A DNA stretch of 64,000 bases from Syntrophorhabdus sp. PtaB.Bin027 (GCA_002067585.1 MVQO01000199.1:1-64000); one strand, 5' to 3'; counted from the first letter of the stretch, positions 19,588-28,289 are shown. Numbers and translations are program-made. Notes: a model not told the origin generated them from the sequence alone.

Positions 19588-20457
19588 ATGAACCTTTACT
19601 ATGCCCTCGACAACTTCATCACTTACCTCACTGCAGAAAGAGGCGCATCACCCCACACTGTTGATGCCTATAACAGAGATATAATCAGCTTTATTAGATT
19701 TCTTGAAGAGAAAGGCCTTTCCCTCTCTGAAAGGACTGAAAGATCCTTCATTGAAATTTACATAGCCCACATGAGGGAGCTTGGAAAGAAGACAAGGACC
19801 ATTGTTCGTGCAATTTCTGCATTAAGAGGTTTATTCAATTTTCTCCTTGCAGATGGGATTATTACCCATAACCCTCTCGAAGATATCGAAATACCAAAAT
19901 ATTCTCCCCCTGTTCCTGAGGTTTTGAGTGAACAAGAAGTATTAGAGCTTCTCCAGCTTCCCAATGGGTCAAAAACCTCACTAAGAGACCGCATGATCCT
20001 TGAACTTCTTTATGCAACCGGTTTGAGAGTCTCTGAACTGATCAAATTGAAAAAAAGTGACATCAACCTCGATGGGGGGTTTGTCATAGCCTCGGGCAAG
20101 AGGTCCAAGGAAAGAGTGGTCCCCCTTAATATCTACTCCAAAAATACGATAAAGGCCTATCTTGAAGAAGAAAAACCCCAGGGGGCTTATCTTCTACCAA
20201 ACAAACGGGGTGGCATGCTTACCAGACAAGCCATATGGAAGATTATCAGGAAGTATGCTACAAAAATGGCAAGAGACAATGTGTCACCACATACTATGAG
20301 GCATACCTTTGCAACCCATCTCCTTGAGGGGGGTGCTGATCTGCGATCAGTACAGATATTGCTTGGCCATGAAGACATTTCTACTACCCAGATATATACC
20401 CACGTGGACAGCAAGAGGTTAAGAGAAATTCACAAAAAACATCATCCCAGAGGCTGA
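19588..20457 (+). CDS. xerD: XerD-like tyrosine recombinase
   Basis: A 289-residue site-specific recombinase. The N-terminal SAM-like DNA-binding domain reads NFITYLTAERGASPHTVDAY. The catalytic set is visible: Arg in ATGLRVSELIKLK, Lys in the beta-hairpin, HTMRHTFATHLL (H-x-x-R), LLGHEDISTTQIYTHV (His and nucleophilic Tyr). The size fits XerC/XerD enzymes that resolve chromosome dimers at dif. I chose ATG 19588; the frame open back to 19471 lacks family similarity. The position inside a housekeeping series, without integration hallmarks, favours a Xer function over a phage integrase. XerC versus XerD cannot be decided firmly. Confidence 0.88.
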   Translation: MNLYYALDNFITYLTAERGASPHTVDAYNRDIISFIRFLEEKGLSLSERTERSFIEIYIAHMRELGKKTRTIVRAISALRGLFNFLLADGIITHNPLEDIEIPKYSPPVPEVLSEQEVLELLQLPNGSKTSLRDRMILELLYATGLRVSELIKLKKSDINLDGGFVIASGKRSKERVVPLNIYSKNTIKAYLEEEKPQGAYLLPNKRGGMLTRQAIWKIIRKYATKMARDNVSPHTMRHTFATHLLEGGADLRSVQILLGHEDISTTQIYTHVDSKRLREIHKKHHPRG

Positions 20458-23096
20458 TGAAAGTCATAACAAGCCATCACAATGCTGATTTTGATTCGCT
20501 CTCCTCAATGGTGGCTGCAAAAAAACTGTACCCTGATGCCCTTCTTGTCTTTCCCGGTTCACAGGAAAAAACCCTCAGAGATTTTCTGATTCATTCCACC
20601 CTTTATGTATACGACATAGCAAAGATAAAAAATATCAATTATGATGAGGTTGATACCCTCATTCTTGTGGATACACGTCAGAAATCAAGGATTGGGGACC
20701 TCGCAAAGGTTGTTGATAAGGATAGCGTAAAAATTCACATTTATGATCACCATCCCCCTTCAAGTGATGACATAAAGGGGGATCTGGAGATTATAAAAAA
20801 CACTGGTGCAACTGCGACAATTATCATCCATATCCTGAAGGATAGAGGTATACCCATATCCCCAGAAGAAGCGACCATCATGATGCTCGGCCTCTATGAA
20901 GAAACAGGAAGCTTTCAGTACCCTTCCACAACAACCCAGGATTTCGATGCAGCCTCTTTCCTATTGTCCAAAGGGGCAAATGTGAATCTTGTGGCAGATA
21001 TGCTTGTAAAAGAACTAACACCTGAGCAGGTTTTCATGCTCAATGATCTCATCAGTAATGCAACTGTATACAGTATTAACGGCGTCGATATTGTCATTAC
21101 AGAAGGCTCTACAGAAAAGTACGTTGGAGACCTCGCTGTTGTGGTCCACAAGTTCCGGGACATGGAGAATATCAATGTTGTTTTCGCACTTTTCAGGATG
21201 GAGGACAGGATCTATATCATAGCGCGAAGCAGGATCCCTGAGGTGGATGTGGGTCATATCCTTTCTCTACTTGGAGGCGGTGGCCACAAAGAGGCAGGGT
21301 CATCGACCATCAAAGACATGACCATCATTGAGGCACAGGAAAAACTCCTCAAATATCTCAGACACAATGTGAAGCCCCTCTGGAAAGCCAAAGACATTAT
21401 GTTCTTTCCTGTCAAGTCAATTGATGCACGTTGTCCCATCAGCGAAGCAAAGAGCATCATGGTGAAATATAACATCAATGCCCTGCCCGTCCTGAATGAA
21501 GACCGGATTGTTGGGATAATTTCCCGTCAAATTGTGGAAAAGGCAGCCTTTCATAAACTTGAAAATCTACCTGTCCAGGAGTATATGTCTACTGATGCCT
21601 CCACAGTCAAATCGGATGACTCCATCGAAAGGGCGAAGGAGATTATAATTGGAGGAAACCAAAGGTTCCTGCCGGTGACAAAAGATGGAAAGCTGGTCGG
21701 TGCAATTACCAGGACTGACCTTCTGAGAGTGCTTGAAGAGGAGATATCCAAAAGTGTTCGCGGAAAGATGGAATTCCAAGAAACCTATCAGAAAAGGAAA
21801 AACGTTCGGAAACTCATGGAAGAACGTCTTGACAAAAGAACATTAAAAAGGCTGAGGGAAATAGGAAACCTTGCAGATTCTCTCGGGTATCATGCCTTTT
21901 TGGTTGGCGGTTTCGTGAGAGACCTTCTCCTCCGGATTGAGACATACGATATAGATATAGTCATTGAGGGCGACGGGCTCGTGTTTGCTGAGGAGATGGC
22001 TAAGCATTTCGACATCAAAGTGAAACCACACAAGGAGTTCTCAACAGCAAAAGTCACTTACTCTGATGGCTTCAAAATAGACATTGCTACGGCCCGACTC
22101 GAATATTACAGGGCGCCTGCCGCACTTCCTGTTGTCGAGCATAGTTCCCTTAAGCTCGATCTTCACAGGCGCGATTTTACGATCAATACACTCGCCATAT
22201 CTTTGAACAAAAACACCTTCGGCCTTCTTATTGATTTTTTTGGTGCCCAGAGGGACATCAAGGAAAAGGCCATAAGAGTACTTCATAGCCTGAGCTTTGT
22301 TGAGGATCCCACCAGGGTTTTCAGGGCAATCAGATTTGAGCACCGGTTTGGCTTTCAGATTGGCAAGCACACCCTTAGCCTGATCAGAAATGCAATAAAA
22401 ATGGATTTCCTCTCCAAGCTGAAAGGCAAACGAATATGGACCGAACTCTCCCTCATGATGTTGGAAGAGGCCCCTGAAAAAATCCTGAAACGGCTGCAAG
22501 AACTCAATCTTCTTAAATTCATCTCACCTGACCTCAAATTTGATAGGGAAAAAGAGAGATTATTTCAACAGATGCATGCCGTTCGCCAGTGGTACGAACT
22601 TCTTTATAAAGGTAAACCCTGTGACACTCAAGCCCTCTTTGTCCTTGGTCTTCTTGACCGGATGAGCCCTGAACAAGTTGATGATTTCTGTGAAAGGACA
22701 GAGATGACAGAATCATTCAGAAGAAGAACTGTAGAAAACACTAAACGATATCGGGATGCTATGGCAAAGTTGCCACTTGCCATCTATACGGGAAAAAAGA
22801 GTGAGATTCACAAGGTGCTTGAAATGCTTTCTCAAGAAACCATGCTTTTCATTATGGCAAAAACAAAGTCAGAGGAGATAAAAAAATCAATCTCAAATTA
22901 TGTGACATATAAAGATGTTTTAAGGCCAACTTTCACTGGCGAAGACCTTAAGAGATTAGGTATCAAAGAGGGTCCCATTTATAGGGAAATCTTGGAAACT
23001 TTAAAGGATGCAAAGATAGATCTAAACCTGAAAACAAAAGATGATGAAGAAACCTTCGTAAAAAAGTATATTATAGATCACAATATTACTGTATGA
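20457..23096 (+). CDS. DHH phosphoesterase - CBS pair - CCA-adding-type nucleotidyltransferase fusion
   Basis: An 879-residue multidomain protein. Residues 1 to about 300 are a DHH/DHHA1 phosphoesterase (HHNADFDSLSSM, LVDTRQKS, DHHPP near 95, GGGGHKEAGS near 273). Residues about 314-440 are two CBS domains, which often bind adenosyl ligands. From about 475 onward is a class II tRNA nucleotidyltransferase/poly(A) polymerase (FLVGGFVRDLLL, YDIDIVIEGDG, RRDFTINTLA, DPTRVFRAIRFEHRF). This fusion is known in Deltaproteobacteria, Aquificae and related groups. In some species it provides only the A-adding half of CCA addition. The ATG overlaps the xerD stop by one base. Confidence 0.92.
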   Translation: MKVITSHHNADFDSLSSMVAAKKLYPDALLVFPGSQEKTLRDFLIHSTLYVYDIAKIKNINYDEVDTLILVDTRQKSRIGDLAKVVDKDSVKIHIYDHHPPSSDDIKGDLEIIKNTGATATIIIHILKDRGIPISPEEATIMMLGLYEETGSFQYPSTTTQDFDAASFLLSKGANVNLVADMLVKELTPEQVFMLNDLISNATVYSINGVDIVITEGSTEKYVGDLAVVVHKFRDMENINVVFALFRMEDRIYIIARSRIPEVDVGHILSLLGGGGHKEAGSSTIKDMTIIEAQEKLLKYLRHNVKPLWKAKDIMFFPVKSIDARCPISEAKSIMVKYNINALPVLNEDRIVGIISRQIVEKAAFHKLENLPVQEYMSTDASTVKSDDSIERAKEIIIGGNQRFLPVTKDGKLVGAITRTDLLRVLEEEISKSVRGKMEFQETYQKRKNVRKLMEERLDKRTLKRLREIGNLADSLGYHAFLVGGFVRDLLLRIETYDIDIVIEGDGLVFAEEMAKHFDIKVKPHKEFSTAKVTYSDGFKIDIATARLEYYRAPAALPVVEHSSLKLDLHRRDFTINTLAISLNKNTFGLLIDFFGAQRDIKEKAIRVLHSLSFVEDPTRVFRAIRFEHRFGFQIGKHTLSLIRNAIKMDFLSKLKGKRIWTELSLMMLEEAPEKILKRLQELNLLKFISPDLKFDREKERLFQQMHAVRQWYELLYKGKPCDTQALFVLGLLDRMSPEQVDDFCERTEMTESFRRRTVENTKRYRDAMAKLPLAIYTGKKSEIHKVLEMLSQETMLFIMAKTKSEEIKKSISNYVTYKDVLRPTFTGEDLKRLGIKEGPIYREILETLKDAKIDLNLKTKDDEETFVKKYIIDHNITV

Positions 23097-23836
23097 ACCT
23101 TATATTCCCCAGCCTTGAAATCAAGATGGAGTGTTATGAAGGACCACTGGCAGTCCTCATAACCCTGATTAAAAAAAATAAGGTAAGTATCTGGGACATC
23201 CCCCTATCAACCATCACAGAACGGTTTCTCCAGTATGTTGACCTTGTCACTGAAATGAACCTCAAAATAGCTGAAGATTTCATTGAAATAGCCTCCCTTC
23301 TTATTTACATCAAATCGAGGATGCTTCTTCCCACAAATGGAGAGGACAAAGAGGAAGAAGATCCCCGGGATGAACTTATTGACAGAATTCTTGAGTATGA
23401 AAGACTCCGGGTAATGGTTGATTCCATTGATGGTCTTCCCATGCTGGATAGGGATATCTTCACGAGAGGAAAAACTGTTGTGGAGGCGGAAACAGATTTT
23501 GACCTCCTGGCCTTGTGCAGCATATTCCTTGAAATAATGAAGAGTAAAGAGGAAAAATACATTGAAATCAAAGAGATACGACCAACAATTGAAGAAAAAC
23601 TTAATATGTTGAAGGCAATCCTTGAAACTTCAGGAATTTATGTTTGGAATTTCGATGAAACGATTGAACAACCAGAAAAAATCGCTACCGTTTTAAGCAT
23701 TCTTGAACTCACCAAGGTTAGAATGGCAACCATTGTCCAACGCAGACCCTTTGGAAAAATCATTATTAGAAAGCGAGATGACCACGGCAACATACCCTCT
23801 CAACGAATAACAAACACTTCCATTGTTGGCAAATGA
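23093..23836 (+). CDS. scpA: Segregation and condensation protein A
   Basis: A 247-residue kleisin that bridges SMC heads in the bacterial condensin. Family features are the N-terminal YEGPLAVLITLIKKNKVSIW (usual F-E-G-P-L-D-L-L-L), DFIEIASLLIYIKSRMLLP and a winged-helix C-terminus. It overlaps the preceding gene by 4 bases. The usual partner scpB is not next to it; the following gene is a transporter, so scpB must lie elsewhere. Confidence 0.9.
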   Translation: MNLIFPSLEIKMECYEGPLAVLITLIKKNKVSIWDIPLSTITERFLQYVDLVTEMNLKIAEDFIEIASLLIYIKSRMLLPTNGEDKEEEDPRDELIDRILEYERLRVMVDSIDGLPMLDRDIFTRGKTVVEAETDFDLLALCSIFLEIMKSKEEKYIEIKEIRPTIEEKLNMLKAILETSGIYVWNFDETIEQPEKIATVLSILELTKVRMATIVQRRPFGKIIIRKRDDHGNIPSQRITNTSIVGK

Positions 23837-23921
23837 GTATAATCTAAAAATCAGTCTTGATTTATCAACATACAAATAAGAAAGATGTTGATAAGAATAA
23901 CATCATTTGATATCCCATACC

Positions 23922-24845
23922 ATGCCTGCATCGATTCATTTCAATGATATTTTACTGGTTTTTGTGGTCATCTCTTCCATGGCCTTAGCTGTTATTTTTC
24001 CAGACTTCGGTTTCAGATTCAGGATGCTACCCTACTACTGTCTGATGATCATTTTCTTTCTCAGTTACCTTTCCATCGACATTGCTTCAATATGGACCAC
24101 ACTTAAGAGTCACAGCACTGAAATTACTGTGTTTTCAATAACAAAGCTGGTTGTTCTGCCTGTTGTTTTTTATTTTGCCTTCTATTTCATCGCACCCAGT
24201 TATGCCCTTTCTGCCCTGCTTCTGACTGGAGTTTCAGTAGGTGTCGTTGCTCCAATGATTTCAAACATGGTACATGGCAACAGTGCTCTGGTTCTGGTTA
24301 TAGTGGTAATTACATCTGTGGCTGCTCCTTTCACTCTGCCAGCCGTTGTTAAAATAATAGCTTCTAAGGATGTGACCATCTCCTTTATGTCCATGCTGCA
24401 GATGTTAGCTACGGTTATTTTTGTTCCCATTATAGTTGTTGAAATCATTCGCCACCTCCTGCCAAGACTTGTGAAACCGATTCTTAAAATCAGGTTCCCT
24501 GCCTCTCTTGTGCTGTTTGCTGTGATCAATCTTGGGGTTTTTTACCGTTACGCATCTTTTTTTAAAAACGAACCATGGGTAATTTTAATGTCTGCCATTG
24601 TAGTCTTTGTCCTGGCAGCAATCTACTGTGCAATTGGCATAGTATTTTTCCGTAAATCGTCGTTGGAGGATAAACTAGCAGGCGCAGTCATGCTCGGTAA
24701 TCTCAATAATGTACTCATAATTGTTTTTTCCTCTGAATTTTTTGGTCCTGTGGAGCCGCTGGTCGCTGCCATGTATACCATTCCTTTCTGGGTGATCGTG
24801 ATCCCCCTTCGTTATTATAGGAATCGGATGACACGAGCTATATAG
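23922..24845 (+). CDS. Bile acid:sodium symporter (BASS/SBF-like) family membrane protein
   Basis: A 307-residue very hydrophobic protein with about 9-10 membrane segments. The repeat layout and stretches such as LLTGVSVGVVAPMISNMVHG and GAVMLGNLNNVLIIVFSSEF resemble the BASS/SBF-like transporter fold. Substrate is unknown. I chose ATG 23922; a TTG at 23907 would add five residues. It stands alone, 85 bases after scpA. An AEC-type permease with the same overall size is an alternative. Confidence 0.6.
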   Translation: MPASIHFNDILLVFVVISSMALAVIFPDFGFRFRMLPYYCLMIIFFLSYLSIDIASIWTTLKSHSTEITVFSITKLVVLPVVFYFAFYFIAPSYALSALLLTGVSVGVVAPMISNMVHGNSALVLVIVVITSVAAPFTLPAVVKIIASKDVTISFMSMLQMLATVIFVPIIVVEIIRHLLPRLVKPILKIRFPASLVLFAVINLGVFYRYASFFKNEPWVILMSAIVVFVLAAIYCAIGIVFFRKSSLEDKLAGAVMLGNLNNVLIIVFSSEFFGPVEPLVAAMYTIPFWVIVIPLRYYRNRMTRAI

Positions 24846-25264
24846 TCAGTTCAATAAAGGCCATCTTGAATGCAGTTTCTTTTCAACATTCCCTTGCATC
24901 ATAAAATACAGAGCATTAGTTTCTTCCAGTCAAGACCGCGGTACTAAAATATACATACGGTATATGAATGAAAAATGCACTCACCCACGTTTGAAAGAAG
25001 GGTTCCCTATATGTTGTTTGCTTCTTCGAGCCACTAGTGACATTAACACATGTGTTGGAACCTATGCAGCCAATTCCATGCGCTTAATTGGTAGACTTGA
25101 ACATTTTTGCCCATTGAATCTATAATGTTTGCGACCGTTACGGGTTGACAATACTGGGCATTTTCAAAAGACAATATGAACAATACCAACAACAACAACA
25201 ACAACACAGGGTGGAAAGCAAGCGAAGAGACTAAGGGATTCAACCATACTGACAAAAAACAATG
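24846..25264. other. Gene-poor spacer with small palindromes
   Basis: About 420 bases with no convincing gene on either strand. It contains a perfect 12-base palindrome AACACATGTGTT (25045-25056), a stem CCAATT...AATTGG (25070-25091) and a short AAC microsatellite near 25185-25206. A minus-strand reading frame here is a low-complexity artefact of that repeat. Confidence 0.5.
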
Positions 25265-25296
25265 TGCCTCACAAATTTGAGGCAATCTGCTATACT
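25265..25296 (+). promoter_or_regulatory. Promoter with overlapping inverted repeat upstream of uspA
   Basis: TATACT (25291-25296) is a good -10. CTCACA (25268-25273), 17 bases upstream, is a partial -35. A perfect dyad TGCCTCA-N6-TGAGGCA (25265-25271 and 25278-25284) overlaps the -35 and spacer, where a repressor would block RNA polymerase. The uspA ATG is 38 bases beyond the -10. The repeat is seen directly; a binding protein is inferred. Confidence 0.5.
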
Positions 25297-25333
25297 TATA
25301 GGTTAGATATATATTCAAAGGAGATGATGTTAA

Positions 25334-25783
25334 ATGTTAATGCCAACCAAAATTTTAGTACCAACGGATTTTTCCACTTACTCTGATAAAGCTCTCCGTC
25401 AGGCCTTTGATATTGCAAAACAGTATAATGCCAAGGTTTATGTGATCCATGTGGTCCATGAAAAAATAACTGACACTATTGATGATTATGGAATAACCTA
25501 TCCATCATATGTGAAAGAGATTGAAGGGAAGATGATCGACGAGGCAAAGAAAAAAATGAAGGAACAGATAGATAAATTTCCTCAATCAAAAGAACTTGAG
25601 ATCGAAAGCGATGTTCAGATCGGCAATATCTCTGAAGCTATCCTTCAAGAAGAAAAAAACAAAGGGATAGATCTCATAGTAATTGCGTCTCTCGGCAGAT
25701 CTGGTATTGCAAAATATCTCATCGGAAGTGTGGCCCGGAATGTCCTGAAAGGAGCAAAATGCCCAGTCTTGCTGACAAAATGA
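25334..25783 (+). CDS. Universal stress protein UspA family
   Basis: A 149-residue single Usp domain. It starts MPTKILVPTDFSTYSDKALR and has the ATP-binding-type C-terminal motif G-x2-G-x9-G-x-V-A in LIVIASLGRSGIAKYLIGSV. Usp proteins are stress-linked cytoplasmic nucleotide binders. An AGGAGA ribosome binding site lies about 10 bases upstream. It is monocistronic, with its own promoter and operator-like dyad. Confidence 0.92.
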   Translation: MLMPTKILVPTDFSTYSDKALRQAFDIAKQYNAKVYVIHVVHEKITDTIDDYGITYPSYVKEIEGKMIDEAKKKMKEQIDKFPQSKELEIESDVQIGNISEAILQEEKNKGIDLIVIASLGRSGIAKYLIGSVARNVLKGAKCPVLLTK

Positions 25784-26101
25784 AAGATAATGCTATGATT
25801 AAGGAGTTATCATCTGAAAGATTCACACACAACAACTGAAAAATATGTAAGTGGAAGATTCTTTATGTTTTTTCATTAAATGCATTGACAACACCGCTCC
25901 TTGTCCTCAATCTGTAGGGAACTGTTGAAATAATCCTTAACTGAAGTTGCGATAGAATGGGAGCATTGTAGCCTGGTGCTGGCTATGTGTGAATTATCAG
26001 AAGTAAGATTCGTATGCAACAATACTTTATTGTATCCAGATTAGTTTTCGATAATATATTATAATGAAATGGTATAGACTTACCCTGTCTTACGAAATGA
26101 G
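25784..26101. other. Spacer between uspA and ppnN
   Basis: About 318 AT-rich bases with no gene on either strand and no clear hairpin terminator. TATAAT at 26060-26065, about 40 bases before the ppnN start, is the best -10 candidate, but no good -35 stands 16-18 bases upstream. Confidence 0.45.
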
Positions 26102-27484
26102 ATGCTTATGAAATACGACACAGTGGATGCGCGAATATCACCGGAAGGCCGTTTGAATGTTTTATCAAAGGTCGAGGTAAATAGGCTGCTCGACACCAGT
26201 CACGGTGGGTTGTACCGGCTGTTTAGAAATTGCTCGCTTGCAGTGCTTAATTCCGGTAATTACCTCGATGATGGCAAAGAACTTCTGGAACGCTATAGAT
26301 CATTTGATATCCGCATTATTCAGGAAGAGCGTGGCATAAAATTGGAAGTCAAGAATGCACCGGCCACAGCCTTTGTGGATGGAAGGATAATAAGGGGGAT
26401 AAACGAGCACCTTTTTGCAGTCCTCCGAGACGTTATATACACCAACGATGAAATAGGCTGTAACCCGAAATTAAATTTAGAATCTTCAGCCGGTATCACC
26501 AATGCAGTATTCCATATCCTGCGCAACGCCAATATCCTTCGCCCAACACGAAATCCCCGTTTGGTTGTATGCTGGGGCGGACATTCAATTTCACAGTTGG
26601 AGTATGACTACAGCAAATTGGTTGGGTACCAGTTGGGCTTGCGTGGCCTTGACGTTTGTACTGGGTGTGGCCATGGTGCCATGAAGGGTCCCATGAAGGG
26701 TGCCGCAGTCGGACATGCAAAGCAGCGGATTAACGACGGTCATTACCTCGGCGTCTCTGAGCCAGGGATAATAGCTGCTGAGCCTCCCAACCCTATTGTG
26801 AACGATCTTGTAATCCTCCCGGACATCGAGAAGCGCCTGGAGAGCTTCGTGCGGATAGCTCATGCCGTGGTGGTCTTTCCCGGAGGTGCAGGGACTGCAG
26901 AGGAAATCTTTTACCTTCTCGGCATCCTCATGTGCTCAGACAACGCAAATATCCCTTTCCCATTAATATTTACCGGCCCCAAAAGCTCAAAAGGCTATTT
27001 CAACCAGATCAACCAGTTCATCGGTCATACATTAGGCCCTGAAGCCCAGACCCGTTACAAGATTATTATTGACAATCCTTTGGCTGTCGCTCGTGAAGTC
27101 CAGGCTGGGATAAGGCAGGTGAGAGAGTTCCGTAAGAATACTGATGATGCATACTACTTCAACTGGCTTCTCAAGATTGACACGGAATTTCAAAAACCAT
27201 TTGTTGCGACCCATGAAAATATAAAGAACCTCGAATTACACAAGAATATGGAAAGGTCTTTACTTGCCTCGAACCTGCGCCGCCTTTTTTCAAGTGTAGT
27301 ATCGGGCAATGTGAAAGATGAAGGGATTAGGATCGTTGAACAGCACGGTCCATTCGAAATTCACGGAGACATGGAAATTATAGAATCTCTGGACTCCCTG
27401 TTGACTTCATTTGTGGAGCAACAGCGTATGAGGCTTCCGGGAACAAAATATGTCCCCTCTTATCGCATTATAAGAAAGTCTTGA
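26102..27484 (+). CDS. ppnN: Pyrimidine/purine nucleotide 5'-monophosphate nucleosidase PpnN (YgdH)
   Basis: A 460-residue protein closely matching E. coli PpnN in length and layout. The N-terminal domain has LYRLFRNCSLAVLNSGNYLD and FVDGRIIRGINEHLFAVLRD. The central LOG/Rossmann domain has GGHSISQLEYDYSK and the catalytic-loop motif PGGAGTAEEIFYLLGIL (near residue 260). A C-terminal domain follows. The enzyme cleaves nucleotide monophosphates to base and ribose-5-phosphate, and in E. coli it is stimulated by (p)ppGpp. It is a single gene with a strong shared terminator downstream. Alternative start ATG 26108. Confidence 0.9.
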   Translation: MLMKYDTVDARISPEGRLNVLSKVEVNRLLDTSHGGLYRLFRNCSLAVLNSGNYLDDGKELLERYRSFDIRIIQEERGIKLEVKNAPATAFVDGRIIRGINEHLFAVLRDVIYTNDEIGCNPKLNLESSAGITNAVFHILRNANILRPTRNPRLVVCWGGHSISQLEYDYSKLVGYQLGLRGLDVCTGCGHGAMKGPMKGAAVGHAKQRINDGHYLGVSEPGIIAAEPPNPIVNDLVILPDIEKRLESFVRIAHAVVVFPGGAGTAEEIFYLLGILMCSDNANIPFPLIFTGPKSSKGYFNQINQFIGHTLGPEAQTRYKIIIDNPLAVAREVQAGIRQVREFRKNTDDAYYFNWLLKIDTEFQKPFVATHENIKNLELHKNMERSLLASNLRRLFSSVVSGNVKDEGIRIVEQHGPFEIHGDMEIIESLDSLLTSFVEQQRMRLPGTKYVPSYRIIRKS

Positions 27485-27572
27485 CCGTCAAGACTGGGTA
27501 CGGAAGGTGTACAATCACCAATAAGTCGTCGCTCTCAGAAAGCAGCACATAGCGTGGTGATTCAACGCAAAC

Positions 27573-27598
27573 AAAAAGGGGACCATGGTCCCCTTTTT
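27573..27598. terminator. Perfect palindromic bidirectional terminator
   Basis: A 26-base perfect palindrome: AAAAAGGGGACCA (27573-27585) followed by its exact reverse complement. The GC-rich stem is flanked by A-run and T-run, so it terminates on both strands. It lies between the convergent ppnN and the secreted-protein gene. Confidence 0.85.
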
Positions 27599-27614
27599 GT
27601 TCTTCGTGGTTCGC

Positions 27615-27935
27615 TTACTTCTTTGCCGGTGCAGGGGCAGGGGCCGGTGCAGGGGCAGGAGCCGGTGTTGCGGCAGGCTTCGCCTCCTCTTTTTTGGCCT
27701 CTTCCTTCTTCGGTTCAGCTTTCTTAGCAGGTTTTTTTACCTTCTTAGCTGCTTTTTTCTCTACTGCTGGTTTTTCAGCCTTCTCTACAGCCTTCTCTGG
27801 AGCCGGAGCCTTCTCAGCAGCCACTGCCGCTGGTTTATCAGCCGGTTTCGCCTCAGGTTTTGCCTGTGCAAACACGGTTGTGACGAACGCAACGCTGATA
27901 AGCAGTGCGAGTACTAACATAAGAGCTTTCTTCAT
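27615..27935 (-). CDS. Secreted Lys/Ala/Pro-rich low-complexity protein
   Basis: A 106-residue protein with a classic signal peptide (MKKALMLVLALLISVAFVTT, then V-F-A-Q-A with likely cleavage after AFA/VFA). The mature part is almost only Lys, Ala, Pro, Glu and Val and ends in an (Ala-Pro) run plus Lys-Lys. It resembles Ala/Lys/Pro-rich periplasmic or wall-binding tails and histone-like tails. No fold or function can be assigned. A perfect ribosome binding site (AAGGAGGTGA) lies 6 bases before the ATG, suggesting high expression. Its control region carries a sigma-54-like promoter and twin dyads. Confidence 0.75.
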   Translation of the reverse strand: MKKALMLVLALLISVAFVTTVFAQAKPEAKPADKPAAVAAEKAPAPEKAVEKAEKPAVEKKAAKKVKKPAKKAEPKKEEAKKEEAKPAATPAPAPAPAPAPAPAKK

Positions 27936-27985
27936 ATCTTTTCACCTCCTTCCTTGGATTAGTTAATCTTCTTTAAACTTGATAT

Positions 27986-27999
27986 GCACATGACATGCC
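27986..27999 (-). promoter_or_regulatory. Candidate sigma-54 promoter of the Lys/Ala/Pro-rich gene
   Basis: On the minus strand TTGGCATG-N4-GTGCA places GG (27999-27998) and GC (27987-27986) exactly 10 bases apart. This is the -24/-12 spacing of sigma-54 promoters (consensus TTGGCACG-N4-TTGCA, two mismatches). Transcription would start near 27975, leaving a 40-base leader with a strong ribosome binding site. Confidence 0.5.
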
Positions 28000-28063
28000 A
28001 AAGAAATAAAGATATAAATACTAATTAAATCATTATGATAGAAGATCGCAGGAAAAAGAGAAG

Positions 28064-28120
28064 AAATCCTTAGTCGGAATTATCCGACTAAGGATTTAAT
28101 ACAATCGGATATTTCCGACT
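28064..28120 (-). promoter_or_regulatory. Twin dyads, candidate enhancer-binding sites
   Basis: Dyad 1 is a perfect inverted repeat: 15-base arms at 28064-28078 and 28083-28097 around ATTA. Its inner part is AGTCGGA-N4-TCCGACT. Dyad 2 is AATCGGA-N4-TCCGACT (28103-28109 and 28114-28120). Their centres are 31 bases apart, about three helical turns. They lie about 105 and 135 bases upstream of the predicted start of the sigma-54-like promoter, the usual place for NtrC-family activator sites. Dyad 1 followed by a T-rich stretch could also act as a minus-strand terminator. Confidence 0.5.
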
Positions 28121-28270
28121 CTACGGATACAATAAATTCTTTTTATTTTTATTATGAGAAGTTAGCCTGAGCATATGCGCTCAAAAGGGCTGTTCAGCTC
28201 CAGAACTAATTTATACAAGTGTAACAAAAAATATAAGACGACTATAGGTAAATGCTAAATAACAAAAGAT

Positions 28271-28286
28271 ATACCGGTTGCGGTAT
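28271..28286 (-). terminator. Short stem-loop after the cytidylate-kinase-like gene
   Basis: ATACCG and CGGTAT pair around a 4-base loop immediately downstream of the stop at 28290. A T-rich stretch (ATCTTTTGTTA) follows on the minus strand. A weak intrinsic terminator of 6 pairs. Confidence 0.4.
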
Positions 28287-28289
28287 GTT

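Noticed and set aside
19588-20457. XerD-like gene as a phage or island integrase
   Set aside because: No tRNA or attachment repeats, no phage genes, and it sits between dut and the tRNA nucleotidyltransferase fusion in a stable housekeeping context.
25043-25318. 91-codon minus-strand open frame with a Leu run
   Set aside because: The Leu run is just the AAC microsatellite on the other strand and the frame covers the uspA promoter; not a gene.
27585-27966. Two plus-strand open frames opposite the Lys/Ala/Pro-rich gene
   Set aside because: They are shadows of a low-complexity gene (Arg/Leu/Cys- or Ala/Phe/Ser-rich), while the minus strand has a signal peptide and perfect ribosome binding site.
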